In this document: positions 23,798 through 33,854 of the stretch, in pieces
Numbering within the stretch: position 1 is the stretch's first letter
How the letters are laid out: each line of letters starts with the position of its first letter
Assembly: GCA_028718985.1 (NCBI GenBank)
Contig: JAQUKQ010000007.1
Coordinates: 1-59,193 of the forward strand
Direction: 5' to 3'
Source: Desulfobulbaceae bacterium
Lineage (GTDB): Bacteria; Desulfobacterota; Desulfobulbia; Desulfobulbales; VMSU01
DNA: 59,193 nt
Notes under the pieces: model-generated
Databases searched by the model: none
Seen by the model: the letters and a program-made list of their open reading frames with translations, nothing else
Told to the model about the DNA's origin: nothing
Translations under genes and position numbers: made by a program

Positions 23798-25882
23798 CTA
23801 CCAGCGCTGTCCAGAGGCCTTTTCCCAATGCTCAATTGCGGATCGTAAAGACTCCATCGGGGAAAACTGTTCCGGCGCAATACAGACAAGCAGCGGGCTT
23901 AAACTTCCAGCACGGCGAAAGGTTATCCGCTTTGAGTCACAAACAACACCATACGATGGTGATACTCGCCAATCATCAACCTCCACCTGCCACTCCTCAT
24001 CTCCATCCCAAATCATTTGAAATTGCTTGTCCCCGGCTTGAAGGCGCAACACATTCGACTCAATCCTGCATATTGCTAAACCAGGTACGGTATGATAAGG
24101 AATTTCGATAAGATGTTCTCCTTCCCCCTCAAAAGTATCATGAATTATCAGCATGTGCTGATGGTGAACAAGCGTGACGGTTCTTAACGGTTTCACAGGA
24201 AAAGATAATCGCTGATAACCTGAATGAGTCCCAACAAACAGGTCCACCATGGAGTCCGCTTTAAATGACTTAACCTCGGGCCGAGCGTCATCATGCAAGT
24301 TCCAGAGATAGTCTGGACGAATGAAGCGATTGATCTCCTCTTTGTCTACTTGGGGGGTGTTATGATATGCAGTTGAACGAAAACTGTTCCGTTCATTGTA
24401 AGAAGCGGTATAGAGGTAGGCTCCACAATCAGAAATCAGGGGTACGCCATCCAAACAAGCCTCAAACGAAAGACAATCATTATGTCCGTGCCCTCCTCTC
24501 CCGCCAAGCCCAACAGGGCCACAATCAATAAACACGTGGTCCAGACCATTTTGCATTACACAAAATCCACCATCTGGGAAAAAAATAGAGGGAGGTTGCT
24601 TTTCCGCCCGTTGACGTTGGGGTAAAGAAGTCACCATCTCAGGCCCCAGCAGCCAGTAGACCTCGCTAAGCGAACCGGAAAAAAATTCCAGCAACCCATC
24701 AGAGCCCAAGGCTTTGCCAAGCCATCCCAATAAATAACGATGATCGTTGATAGGCTGACTGCCAAAAGGAAGAACCCGGGCATCATCGGCATCGCCCCAA
24801 AGCGGAACAGTCCCGTCCGGCCTAGAATAAGAAGCCGTAAACTTCGCCATGGCGAGGAGTCGTTCGCGATAAGATCCAGGCACATCATCGCCATTCCCCT
24901 GTCGAAGCAGCGCCGGCAAGGTAAACAGTTCAAGAACCAAGCGATGGTAGGGTACAGACGCCTCAAAATCTACCCCATCTGGGTATACCTGGCGAGGCAA
25001 TTCATCACTAAGAATTTGCCAACCAAGGTTTTGCCAACGTGCAGGTCCTTCGCCGCTCCCAAAAAACAGCCCGGCAAAAACTAAGCCTGCGGCATCCGCC
25101 GTATAATGATTCCCGTTTATGTCTGATCTTTCAAGATGCCTCTCCGTGAAATCACCATGGAGATAGAGAGCTGTCAGAAAAATGGCTTGAAAATTGACTT
25201 CATTCCATGCCCTGCTCTGATGGAAGACATGAAAAAACCATGTCCAGCTAAAAATCCGCAGGGCAACTTCCATAGTACATGCCCAGTTAACGCTGTAAGC
25301 ACATAAATTATTATCAATCCAGCTGGTTAGCACATCACGTGCCTTCAATGCATACCGCTCATCACCGGTAAGGAGGTAGGCCTGGCCGACAGGAATAAGC
25401 CACTGCATTCTGGAAACCTCCCAAGGAAATTTTACATCACTAGGGCGTTCCGGATTATTGTATTCTATCGATCTAATATAGGCCGGGGGCCAGGAAAAGC
25501 CAGACTTGTAATCCTTGTGCCAATCGATCTCCGCGCCCAATTCAATTGAACCGGAGCCAAGGAGATCAACCACATGCCCACTTGCCTTCTCAGCCTTGGC
25601 GATGATATCACTTACCCCCCCGGGGCATAGTTTCTCATAGTGCCTGGCATCAACGCCAGCAGTGTAAGCAGGGAAAGACCTTTGCCCCAATGTAACCCAA
25701 AGCGCATCGAGACTGCTGGCACCAAGACGATCAACCAAACGCTTAACAGTTAATTGACGAACCCGGATAGGGGCCAGAAAACGGTCGCACTCAACTGTTA
25801 TTTCATCGAAAATACGCCGCAGAATAACCTTGGATGGTTTTCCCGCGGCACGTTTAACCATACCCCAATAATCTCTCGGCAC
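23798..25882 (-). CDS. Heparinase II/III-like protein, copy 2
   Basis: A 694-residue paralogue of the gene at 14436-16505. The toroid part has WEVSRMQWLIPVGQAYLLTG, NGNHYTADAAGLVFAGLFFG and ASVPYHRLVLELFTLPALL; the beta part has GGRGGHGHNDCLSFEACLDG, LISDCGAYLYTASYNERNSF and FRSTAYHNTPQV. The conserved His and Asn in the GHNDCLSFE motif and the Tyr-His pair YHN line up between the two copies. No signal peptide is visible. As with copy 1, the family's known action is uronate-polymer lysis, while its position between glycosyltransferase and asparagine synthase genes suggests a role in making or tailoring the polymer. The downstream gap of 149 bases contains a hairpin. Confidence 0.88.
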   Translation of the reverse strand: MPRDYWGMVKRAAGKPSKVILRRIFDEITVECDRFLAPIRVRQLTVKRLVDRLGASSLDALWVTLGQRSFPAYTAGVDARHYEKLCPGGVSDIIAKAEKASGHVVDLLGSGSIELGAEIDWHKDYKSGFSWPPAYIRSIEYNNPERPSDVKFPWEVSRMQWLIPVGQAYLLTGDERYALKARDVLTSWIDNNLCAYSVNWACTMEVALRIFSWTWFFHVFHQSRAWNEVNFQAIFLTALYLHGDFTERHLERSDINGNHYTADAAGLVFAGLFFGSGEGPARWQNLGWQILSDELPRQVYPDGVDFEASVPYHRLVLELFTLPALLRQGNGDDVPGSYRERLLAMAKFTASYSRPDGTVPLWGDADDARVLPFGSQPINDHRYLLGWLGKALGSDGLLEFFSGSLSEVYWLLGPEMVTSLPQRQRAEKQPPSIFFPDGGFCVMQNGLDHVFIDCGPVGLGGRGGHGHNDCLSFEACLDGVPLISDCGAYLYTASYNERNSFRSTAYHNTPQVDKEEINRFIRPDYLWNLHDDARPEVKSFKADSMVDLFVGTHSGYQRLSFPVKPLRTVTLVHHQHMLIIHDTFEGEGEHLIEIPYHTVPGLAICRIESNVLRLQAGDKQFQMIWDGDEEWQVEVDDWRVSPSYGVVCDSKRITFRRAGSLSPLLVCIAPEQFSPMESLRSAIEHWEKASGQRW

Positions 25883-26001
25883 CTATCTCCACCAAGCTCA
25901 ACCAACGAGAAAAATATTAAACATATGCCCCGCAAAAAACGCAAATAGAACTTCAGGTGTTCCTGTCAGAAGTAGCAGTTCGCCAATTTCTTCCCCGTTT
26001 T

Positions 26002-27909
26002 TCAACCGATACCTTCAATCCAGTGTTTGTGCCATAGCGCCAAATTAAACAAATACCACATCTGTGCGCCTTGACCGTTTTTCAGCATTCTCCTGACTTC
26101 GGCCCGATCAAGAAGATCTGTTTCATCACAAAAGCGAATAAGCTCCTCTCGAATTTTCTCTCCCAACCGGCCAGAAAACCACTCATATATGGGAACACCG
26201 AACCCTTGCTTTTTTCGGTTTATTAGCTCCGCAGGAATCACGTCGCGCACAGCTTGCTTCAAAATATATTTCAAAGTACCATTTTTTGTTTTTATGGATG
26301 TAGGAATACTCATGGCGAGTTCAACGAACTTATGATCGAGAAAAGGAACACGTCCCTCCAGACTTACCCCCATCGTCATCTTATCCACCCTCATCAACAA
26401 TAATTCAGGAAGACGAAGATTAAGGTCAAGATAAGTCATCCAGTTCAGATGAGATTTTTCCCAAGCCTTATCCTGAAAACGCCGATAAATTGGAGCCAAT
26501 GGCTCCCAAGATGTCAAACCGCCAAAATTCTTTTTGAGGCGTTCTGCAAGCAGTGCCTGTTTCTGACTCTCCGTAAAGGCTTCAGCGCCGCCCCAAAAAA
26601 TGGGGACCCCTCCCACCGCACGGCGTAGTGCCTCATATTGAAGACTTTTTTCTTTCCCCATCCACCGGAGAGTATTGAGCCCTAAATGCTTCACGAAACG
26701 CGGTACTGGCAAATCATTTAACTTTTGCAAATTTAATTTAATCTTCCAGGTAGGATAGCCCCAGAATAGCTCATCGGCCCCTTCTCCAACCTGGCAAACC
26801 GTAACCCCATTATCACGAGCCAGTTTCGAGACATAATATACCGGGACACAGACAGGATCAGCAATGGGCTCATCCTGGAGAAAAATCATCTTGGGAAGAA
26901 ACTCCATGAGATCATCGATGCTAAGCAAACGTTCATGATATTCGGCACCCGCTTCGGCCGCCATTTGCCTGGCAAAATGCAGTTCACTCTGGCAACTTTC
27001 GTAGTCGCCCCGATAGCCGATAGAAAAAGTCTTAACTGGACCACCCTCTCCATCGGAAAAAAGAGCCGTATTGGTGCTCGAGTCTATCCCTCCGGAGAGA
27101 AACACTCCAACAGGAACATCACTGACTTTGCGCAACTTGACCGCAGTGCGCAACTCCGCCAATAACCGTTCTGCAATCTCCTCTTCCGTACACCCTGTCA
27201 AAGGGGATGTATGATCCCATACATCCCAGTAACGGCACTCACGCACCTGCCCGTCTTCGTTCACTCGCAGCCAAGTACCACCCGGTAGTTTTTTTATCCC
27301 ATTGAAGAGCGTCTGTGGGGCAGGGGTGGTCAAAAAAGAGAGATAATGGAACATGGCCTCCTCGTGGACCTCTCTTTGCTGATCAGGATCTTCAAGAAGA
27401 GCCTTGATCTCGGAGGCAAACACAAGGCGCTGATGGTGAATAGAGTAATAGAGGGGTTTTATCCCAATTCGATCTCGTACCAGCCACAAGGTCTTCTCTC
27501 TGGCATTCCAAAGCGCAAAAGCGAACATGCCACGAAATCGCTGCACACAGTCTATGCCCCATTGCTCAAAGGCATGCAGAATCACCTCGGAGTCTGAATG
27601 GTCTGTCCTCCAACAGTGTCCACCAAGCGACTCCAGTTCCTTTCTAATTGCAGCATGGTTATAAATCTCACCATTAAAAGAAAGCCAAAGAGTCCCATCT
27701 TCGTTTGTCATGGGTTGACTTGCTGTTGTGGAAAGATCAATAATCGAAAGCCGGCGGTGGCCAAGACCAACTTTTCCATCAGAAGAGACCCAAGTGCCAG
27801 CGCCATCAGGACCACGTAAGTACATGGTGTCGCGCATACGATCGATATATGGTTCGGAAATGGTAAAAGAACTACCCGCAAAGGAAATGGCGCCAACGAT
27901 TCCACACAT
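26002..27909 (-). CDS. asnB: Asparagine synthase (glutamine-hydrolysing)
   Basis: A 635-residue protein starting at ATG 27909 (MCGIVGAISFAG), overlapping the stop of the upstream gene by one base; the reading frame is open 28 codons further up, but Cys2 must be N-terminal for glutaminase activity. The glutaminase domain has RGPDGAGTW, GHRRLSIIDLS and SFNGEIYNHAAIRKEL; the synthetase domain has VFLSGGIDSSTNTALF and CQVGEGADELFWGYP, and GRVPFLDHKFVELAM. Full-length and apparently intact. In an exopolysaccharide cluster it probably amidates a sugar acid or aspartate-derived group instead of serving general asparagine supply; that is inferred from its neighbours. It pairs with the truncated copy at the left end of the window. 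Confidence 0.93.
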   Translation of the reverse strand: MCGIVGAISFAGSSFTISEPYIDRMRDTMYLRGPDGAGTWVSSDGKVGLGHRRLSIIDLSTTASQPMTNEDGTLWLSFNGEIYNHAAIRKELESLGGHCWRTDHSDSEVILHAFEQWGIDCVQRFRGMFAFALWNAREKTLWLVRDRIGIKPLYYSIHHQRLVFASEIKALLEDPDQQREVHEEAMFHYLSFLTTPAPQTLFNGIKKLPGGTWLRVNEDGQVRECRYWDVWDHTSPLTGCTEEEIAERLLAELRTAVKLRKVSDVPVGVFLSGGIDSSTNTALFSDGEGGPVKTFSIGYRGDYESCQSELHFARQMAAEAGAEYHERLLSIDDLMEFLPKMIFLQDEPIADPVCVPVYYVSKLARDNGVTVCQVGEGADELFWGYPTWKIKLNLQKLNDLPVPRFVKHLGLNTLRWMGKEKSLQYEALRRAVGGVPIFWGGAEAFTESQKQALLAERLKKNFGGLTSWEPLAPIYRRFQDKAWEKSHLNWMTYLDLNLRLPELLLMRVDKMTMGVSLEGRVPFLDHKFVELAMSIPTSIKTKNGTLKYILKQAVRDVIPAELINRKKQGFGVPIYEWFSGRLGEKIREELIRFCDETDLLDRAEVRRMLKNGQGAQMWYLFNLALWHKHWIEGIG

Positions 27910-30065
27910 TATTTCTTTCCGGCCATGATCGACTGCTCCACATGAAAAGAAATTTCCGTTGCCTGAATCTGTTCCCATAAGGCGATGGGCCACTCCCCAC
28001 CATTGAGAATGGCATCGGCAAAGGCCTTCAATTCTTCTTTTTGGCCCTTGTCAATGGTTTTGGACTCAATCCCTTTGGCTTTACTGCCGAAGACTTTAAG
28101 GCTTTTATACTCCGTCATGAGCAACACCTTCCCATCGACGTAAACCTCAAGCTGTTCCTTGGGGAACTCCTTAGTACCCAAGGCCGTATATGTCAAAGTG
28201 GCTATGGAGCCGTCAAGAAAAGCCAGGGTTGCGATGAAATTGTCATTAGCCCCATAATAACCTTTGGTGGGGGGGGAGATGGCTACCGCATCAACCGAGA
28301 TTACCTTGCTGCCAGTAAGATAGGTGAAAAGATCATATATGTGACACGCTTCCCCGATGTTCCTCCCCCCCCCCTCTTCCGAGTGAACCCAATGTTCTTG
28401 GGGAATGAATCCACTGTTCATTCGATAATTAAGTATCATTGGATTACTCCTCTCTTGAACCAGGTCCTTAATACGCCGGGCATAAGCGGAGAAACGACGG
28501 TTAAAACCGGTGAACAAAATTGGTGGTCGCCCTGCGAATACTTCTCGCGAATAAAACTCTTCAATCTCTAAAAGCCCCTGTCGGGTCAAAGCCAGTGGTT
28601 TTTCTAAAAGTACATGCTTCCCTGCGGCAAGAGCCGCCAGGGCCATTTCGGCGTGGAGATTGTGCCGCGTTGAAATGATGACCGCATCGATATCAGGATC
28701 TTTCAGGACAATCTGGTAATCCGTGGTTGAATAATTTGCATCAAATTGTTTTGCCGTCGCAATTGCATTATGCCCGCTACGGCTTACCACCGCCTGAAGA
28801 TGAAACCGATCTGAGAGTGACTGAATGTTCGGCAAATGCATTCCTTTGGCAAAACCGCCGGCTCCAACAAGTGCCAAACGAATTCTGCCCGATTTTGCAG
28901 AGGAGGCTACCGGATTAGCAACAACTCGATGTAGTAAGGGTTTGGACGTTCGTTGCGGATAAGAGAGGAGTACCATCATGGGCTTCTCCTCATTTTGGGC
29001 TGCGGCATACGCGTCTTCGACCTGACTAATAGGATACGTCGCAGCAACAAGTGGGTTGATCTTCACCCTACCCTCGTTGAGTAACCTCAAGTATGCTAAC
29101 ATATTCCTGTTTTCGGTCCAGCGTACATAAGCAACGGGGTAATCATTTCCCTTTTCTTCATAACTACTGTCATAACGCCCTGGCCCATAAGAAGTCGAAA
29201 TGAAAAAATCGAGCTCTTTCTTATAGATATCAGCACGTTTGAGATTTAAACCAACGTCACCGACAATTACGACGCGCCCCTTCCGACGACACATGTTAAA
29301 TGCCATGGAAACCACGTCATCTGATGGTGTCGCAGCAGCAACAATAACTCCGTCAGCTCCTAACCCATCCGTCAAACGAAAAACTTGATCAATGCAGGAA
29401 CCTTCATCTGGGTGCAACCCGTTGTCGAGGCCTAGAGACAGTGCGAGCTCAATCCTTTTCCTGTTAATATCAACTCCAAGGGCTTTACAGCCGTTAGTTT
29501 TAAGGAATTGCGCCGTTAACTGCCCGAGAATCCCAAGCCCGATAACTACGAAATTTTCGCCAAGCAAAGGGTTGGCCCGGCGAACACCCTGAAGGGCAAT
29601 CGCTCCTAAAGTGACCGTACTAGCTTTGGCAAAGTCCAAACCCTCAGGCAAAACTACGGATAAATTTCTAGGTACTCTAATTATTTCAGCATGATGGGCA
29701 CACTGAGCACCGGCGCAAGCGACTCGATCTCCGAGTCGAATATCTTTTACGCCTTCTCCCACAGAAACAACTTCACCAGCGGCAGAATATCCAGTAGCGA
29801 CTCCTCCAGAGAGACGGCCTTGGATCACGCTACAAGTTTTTGAGACACCGAGCGATGCCGTCATCGCCAACACTTTTTTCACATTCTCTGGTTGCCTAAG
29901 GGCTCTTTTCCATAAAGGCAAGCCGCTAGTTTTCAAGCCAGACATCTCTGTACCAATGGAAATACAGGAGTGATGAACCTTAACAAGAACAGTCCCAGCT
30001 TCCACAAGAGGTGCAGGAACCTCTTCCACAACGGCCTTCCCCTGCCGCAATAGCACCTGCTTCAA
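27909..30065 (-). CDS. Bi-domain oxidoreductase (zinc-type dehydrogenase plus Gfo/Idh/MocA)
   Basis: A 718-residue protein, first gene of the minus-strand polysaccharide run. The dehydrogenase half shows VLVKVHHSCISIGTEMSGLK, GVATGYSAAGEVVSVGEGV, LGDRVACAGAQCAHHAEI and FVVIGLGILGQLTAQFLKTN; the Gfo/Idh/MocA half has RLALVGAGGFAKGMHLPN, GKHVLLEKPLALTRQG and EGGGRNIGEACHIYDLF. The family's GHE catalytic-zinc motif is not apparent in the N-terminal half, as usual for these proteins. It is a close paralogue of 19285-21936 but lacks that protein's 150-residue insert. The roughly 250 bases upstream hold no gene and could carry the promoter of the locus; I see no convincing -35/-10 there. Confidence 0.88.
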   Translation of the reverse strand: MKQVLLRQGKAVVEEVPAPLVEAGTVLVKVHHSCISIGTEMSGLKTSGLPLWKRALRQPENVKKVLAMTASLGVSKTCSVIQGRLSGGVATGYSAAGEVVSVGEGVKDIRLGDRVACAGAQCAHHAEIIRVPRNLSVVLPEGLDFAKASTVTLGAIALQGVRRANPLLGENFVVIGLGILGQLTAQFLKTNGCKALGVDINRKRIELALSLGLDNGLHPDEGSCIDQVFRLTDGLGADGVIVAAATPSDDVVSMAFNMCRRKGRVVIVGDVGLNLKRADIYKKELDFFISTSYGPGRYDSSYEEKGNDYPVAYVRWTENRNMLAYLRLLNEGRVKINPLVAATYPISQVEDAYAAAQNEEKPMMVLLSYPQRTSKPLLHRVVANPVASSAKSGRIRLALVGAGGFAKGMHLPNIQSLSDRFHLQAVVSRSGHNAIATAKQFDANYSTTDYQIVLKDPDIDAVIISTRHNLHAEMALAALAAGKHVLLEKPLALTRQGLLEIEEFYSREVFAGRPPILFTGFNRRFSAYARRIKDLVQERSNPMILNYRMNSGFIPQEHWVHSEEGGGRNIGEACHIYDLFTYLTGSKVISVDAVAISPPTKGYYGANDNFIATLAFLDGSIATLTYTALGTKEFPKEQLEVYVDGKVLLMTEYKSLKVFGSKAKGIESKTIDKGQKEELKAFADAILNGGEWPIALWEQIQATEISFHVEQSIMAGKK

Positions 30066-30319
30066 GACAAAACTCCTCGTATATCCATCACAATATCCTT
30101 TTTGTAACTACCTAACAAAATAATATTTTTCTGCGACACTCGTTCCAAGTTGTTCAATGGCACGACATCATGGACAAAGTTCCGCCAGCGCCTTGTCAAC
30201 ACTCGTAAGTTCCCTTATGCCCGCCTTTGTCGAGGCGTGAAGCTCGACTTCCCTACAGTTTTCGACAAATTCTCTTTTTCGGTAGAAGCGGCATAGTTAC
30301 TCTTTTTTTCATGTGATAC

Positions 30320-31951
30320 TCATGCCTCCCTCTCCGACTTGACCTTATCCAAATAATATCCATAATCACCCTCATAGGTGCGCAACTCACCATGATCAAT
30401 CGCAAAGACCCGATTAACGAAAGAACGCAAGAAGTGTCGGTCATGGCTCACCAAAACCACGGTGCCAGTGAATTTCTGCAACGCCGTAAGCAAGACTTCG
30501 CGGGATTGGATATCGAGATGATTGGTCGGTTCATCAAGAACCAGGAAATTCAGGGGCCGAGCGAGGAGGGTAGCCAGTACTACCCGGCTCTTCTCGCCAC
30601 CGGAGAGCATTTCAATCCGTTTGTCTACCAAATCACCCTGAAAAAGGAAGGCGGCGCAGAGGTTACGAATGGTGCCGATGGCAGCCATCGGCATGGCGTC
30701 CTGAACGGTCTCAAAGACGGTCCGTTGCGGATCAAGTACTTCCATGGAGTGTTGGCTGAAGTAGCCGGGAAAGACGTTGGCCCCTAACGTAACAAAACCA
30801 GTGCTGGGCTTGGTTTGGCCGGTCAGCACCTTAAGAAAGGTGGATTTCCCAGCACCATTGACACCGACCACGGCAATCTTTTCATGGCGGCGGATGACAC
30901 CGTCCACCCCACCAAAGACTGATTTTTCGCGGCCATTGTCAAGTTGCCAGACCTTGCTGAGATTAGACATCCGGACCACGTCGTCACCACTCCGCGGCGG
31001 TTCGGCAAATTCAAAACGCATGGCCCGTTGTTCGGGTGGCAGCTCAATGCGCTCGATCTTGTCAATTTTCTTAACCCTGGACTGCACCTGGGAGGCATGA
31101 GAGGCGCGGGCGGCGAAGCGAGCAATGAACTCCTCCTCCTTGGCCAGCATCTCTTGCTGGCGGCGATAGCTGGCCTGCAACTGATCTCGGCGGATTTCGC
31201 GCTCTTTAAGGTAGAAATCGTAATTACCGCTGTAGGTGGTCACGCTCCCATTTGCTACCTCGATAATGGTTGTGACGATGCGGTTCATGAAGTCCCGATC
31301 ATGGCTGGTCATCAGTAAAGCGCCCTTGAACGCCGTGGCCAGCCAATCCTCCAGCCAGATGATCGACTCTACGTCCAGATGGTTCGTAGGTTCGTCCAGC
31401 AACAGGACATCGGGGTTGATAGCAAGTATCTGGGCCAGCGCAATGCGCATCTTCCAGCCGCCGCTGAAGCTTTCCACCGGCCGGTTATAATCATCTGGGC
31501 CAATGCCGAGGCCGGTCAAGACTGTCTGCGCCCGGCTCTCCAGGTCATAGCCGCCTCGATGCTCAAAGGCCTCAGTAGCATCACCGTAACGTTCCAGGAG
31601 TTGCGCCATGGCATCATCACTCATGGGCTCGGCCATGGCCGCTTCCATCTGCCGCATCTGTTCGCCAAGCAACATGGTTTCACTAGAAGCCGCCATGACT
31701 TCGGCAAGCGCCGAACGGCCAGCCATATCACCCACATCTTGTGAAAAATAACCAATAACCGTCTTCTTGGCACAAGAGATAGAACCCTTGTCGGGGGCCT
31801 CTTCGCCGGTGATCAGACGAAATATGGTCGTCTTGCCTGCCCCATTTGGCCCGACCAACCCGTTCCGGGAACCGGGCAGAATCTGGCAGCTGATGTCCTG
31901 AAAAAGAACTTGTGAGCCGTGCTGCTTGCTAATATTTGTCAAATGAATCAT
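30320..31951 (-). CDS. ABC-F family ATPase
   Basis: A 543-residue soluble protein with two ABC domains and no membrane spans. Domain 1 has GLVGPNGAGKTTIFRL, VESFSGGWKMRIALAQ and DVLLLDEPTNHLD; domain 2 has AVVGVNGAGKSTFLKVL, IEMLSGGEKSRVVLATLL and FLVLDEPTNHLD. The inter-domain linker (EREIRRDQLQASYRRQQEML) is the helical P-site tRNA interaction motif region. ABC-F proteins act on the ribosome to relieve stalling or set translation initiation; this one is nearest to the YbiT/Uup type by length and layout, but I cannot tell which. It is transcribed toward the polysaccharide genes from its own start and is probably a separate unit. Confidence 0.93.
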   Translation of the reverse strand: MIHLTNISKQHGSQVLFQDISCQILPGSRNGLVGPNGAGKTTIFRLITGEEAPDKGSISCAKKTVIGYFSQDVGDMAGRSALAEVMAASSETMLLGEQMRQMEAAMAEPMSDDAMAQLLERYGDATEAFEHRGGYDLESRAQTVLTGLGIGPDDYNRPVESFSGGWKMRIALAQILAINPDVLLLDEPTNHLDVESIIWLEDWLATAFKGALLMTSHDRDFMNRIVTTIIEVANGSVTTYSGNYDFYLKEREIRRDQLQASYRRQQEMLAKEEEFIARFAARASHASQVQSRVKKIDKIERIELPPEQRAMRFEFAEPPRSGDDVVRMSNLSKVWQLDNGREKSVFGGVDGVIRRHEKIAVVGVNGAGKSTFLKVLTGQTKPSTGFVTLGANVFPGYFSQHSMEVLDPQRTVFETVQDAMPMAAIGTIRNLCAAFLFQGDLVDKRIEMLSGGEKSRVVLATLLARPLNFLVLDEPTNHLDIQSREVLLTALQKFTGTVVLVSHDRHFLRSFVNRVFAIDHGELRTYEGDYGYYLDKVKSEREA

Positions 31952-32347
31952 TGAAAGTATCCTTAAATAAAATCAGCAATCTATTAGCACAGGCAACGTC
32001 TTACTGCAACTCTTTCTTAAATATCGCTGGGCATTGATCAACGGTCTTCGAGCCATAGCTCACTAACATTCTTAACCGATGGGGAGTCCACAAATCTCAC
32101 CCTGGCAAGTGTCCTCAGTTAGACCTTTGGCCTGCCACTTTTGGTTTCACAAACTACTTGCAGATGGCTTCGGCCAAGCCCCGGCCGCCTGCCAACCAGC
32201 AACAGGTCGATGGCCTTCTAACTCAGTGCTCGGACGACTCTAGATCTGACCTCTATCCCCGCAAATTTCCACAAGCGTTGGATATGCCTTCTCGCCTCCA
32301 ACGGGCAAATAATCGATCATGACATTGAATCCTGCCTCATTTTTTTC
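31952..32347. other. Gene-free stretch between divergent abc-F and sat
   Basis: About 400 bases hold no open frame that looks coding and no structured RNA I recognise. It separates two divergently transcribed genes, so both promoters should lie here or just to the right; only the one toward sat is readable. Confidence 0.5.
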
Positions 32348-32376
32348 TTGACAATTCCCCCGCACGTTTTTATGGT
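32348..32376 (+). promoter_or_regulatory. Sigma-70-type promoter of sat
   Basis: A perfect TTGACA (32348-32353) is followed after 17 bases by TATGGT (32371-32376, 4 of 6 matches to TATAAT). It lies about 80 bases upstream of the sat start codon, which has GAGGAG as its ribosome binding site. The near-consensus -35 fits a strongly expressed core energy gene. Confidence 0.7.
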
Positions 32377-32457
32377 CTGGTCTTTGTTAAAATATGAATA
32401 GAAAAGTTGTTGTTTCCCAATAATCTTTATTCACACATCCAAGAGAGGAGATCGAAA

Positions 32458-33735
32458 ATGTCCAAATTAGTGGCACCACACGGCGGAAAAGGTTTGGTAT
32501 GCTGTCTACTTCATGGCAGCGAGTTGGTTGCAGAGAAAGAAAAGGCCAAGGGCCTCAAGAAGATCAAAATCAGTGCCCGCGCCAAAGGCGACCTGATCAT
32601 GATGGGTATCGGTGGTTTCAGCCCACTGTCCGGCTTCATGACTAAAGCTGACTGGAAGGGCGTTTGTGAGAATTTCCAGATGGCCGATGGCACCTTCTGG
32701 CCGGTTCCGGTTACCCTCGACTGCTCAAAAGCTGACGCTGATGGCATCAAAGTTGGCGACGAGATCGCTCTCGAGAACGATGGCGTTATCTATGCCACCA
32801 TGAAAGTTTCCGAGAAGGCTGAAATGACCGAAGCCGACAAAAAGTGGGAATGTGAGAAAGTATTCAAGGGCGAAGGCGAAGAGTCTGCCGATGACAAGTT
32901 CTGGAAGATCGCCATGGAAGATCACCCAGGCGTCAAAATGGTTATGGCTCAGAAAGAGTTCAACCTGGCCGGTACCGTTAAAGTTCTGTCCGAAGGCGAA
33001 TACCCAGAGAAGTACAAGGGCGTTTACCTCACCCCTGCTGAAGTTCGCGCCATGTTCGACGAGCGCGGTTGGGCCGATGTTGCTGCCCTCCAGCTCCGTA
33101 ACCCAATGCATCGTTCACACGAGTTCCTGGCCAAGATCGCCATCGAGGTATGTGACGGCGTTCTCATCCACTCCCTGATCGGCAACCTGAAGAAGGGTGA
33201 TATCCCTGCTAATGTCCGGGTTAAAGCCATCGACTGCTTGGTTGAGCACTATTTCGTCAAAGACAACGTCATCCAGGCCGGCTATCCTCTGGACATGCGT
33301 TATGCCGGTCCTCGTGAGGCCCTGCTGCACGCTACCTTCCGTCAGAACTACGGCGTTAACAAGATGATCATCGGTCGTGACCATGCCGGTGTTGGTGACT
33401 TCTACGGTCTATTCGAAGCACAAACCATCTTCGACAAGATCCCCACCAACCTTCCTGAAGGCAAGGCTCTGAAATGCGCTCCTCTGAAGATCGACTGGAC
33501 CTTCTATTGTCACAAATGCGACGGCATGGCATCGCTCCGCACCTGTCCGCACACCAAGGAAGATCGCGTTATCCTCTCCGGCACCAAGCTCCGCAAGGCT
33601 CTTTCCGAAGGTGCTGAGATCGTTCCTCACTTTGGCCGTGACGAAGTCCTCGTCATCCTGAAAGAGTACTATCAGGGTTTGACCGAGAAGGTTGAAGTTA
33701 AGATGCAGGGCGCTGCTTCTGGCGCTGCAATGTAA
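32458..33735 (+). CDS. sat: Sulfate adenylyltransferase (ATP sulfurylase), dissimilatory type
   Basis: A 425-residue protein. The start at 32458 ([18 protein letters not shown]) is set by GAGGAG seven bases upstream; a longer frame from 32407 has no such site. [17 protein letters not shown] is the QXRNPXHXXH nucleotide-binding motif, [14 protein letters not shown] the second conserved motif, and [15 protein letters not shown] the cysteine cluster found in the bacterial and archaeal sulfate-reducer enzymes. It activates sulfate to adenylyl sulfate in the first step of sulfate respiration, or runs in reverse during sulfur disproportionation. Codon use is biased to C-ending codons compared with the polysaccharide genes, consistent with high expression. 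It is a single-gene transcript between its own promoter and terminator; aprAB and qmoABC are not in the window. Confidence 0.97.
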   Translation: MSKLVAPHGGKGLVCCLLHGSELVAEKEKAKGLKKIKISARAKGDLIMMGIGGFSPLSGFMTKADWKGVCENFQMADGTFWPVPVTLDCSKADADGIKVGDEIALENDGVIYATMKVSEKAEMTEADKKWECEKVFKGEGEESADDKFWKIAMEDHPGVKMVMAQKEFNLAGTVKVLSEGEYPEKYKGVYLTPAEVRAMFDERGWADVAALQLRNPMHRSHEFLAKIAIEVCDGVLIHSLIGNLKKGDIPANVRVKAIDCLVEHYFVKDNVIQAGYPLDMRYAGPREALLHATFRQNYGVNKMIIGRDHAGVGDFYGLFEAQTIFDKIPTNLPEGKALKCAPLKIDWTFYCHKCDGMASLRTCPHTKEDRVILSGTKLRKALSEGAEIVPHFGRDEVLVILKEYYQGLTEKVEVKMQGAASGAAM

Positions 33736-33773
33736 TTCGCCTTATCGTTTTTTCGTTTAGTATCAATTAAAAA

Positions 33774-33808
33774 GGGGATGCCTATCATGGGCGTCCCCTT
33801 TTTTTTTA
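33774..33808 (+). terminator. Intrinsic terminator after sat
   Basis: GGGGATGCC (33774-33782) pairs with GGCGTCCCC (33790-33798) through one G-T pair and a short loop, followed by a run of ten T. It closes the sat transcript 39 bases after its stop codon. Confidence 0.9.
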
Positions 33809-33854
33809 CTACTTTGCCATCGACATCCCAGATCTTTGTTGTAAGGTAACCACC

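Noticed and set aside
31952-32347. A degraded gene between the ABC-F gene and sat
   Set aside because: Short frames exist on both strands but none gives a recognisable motif or runs for more than a few tens of codons.
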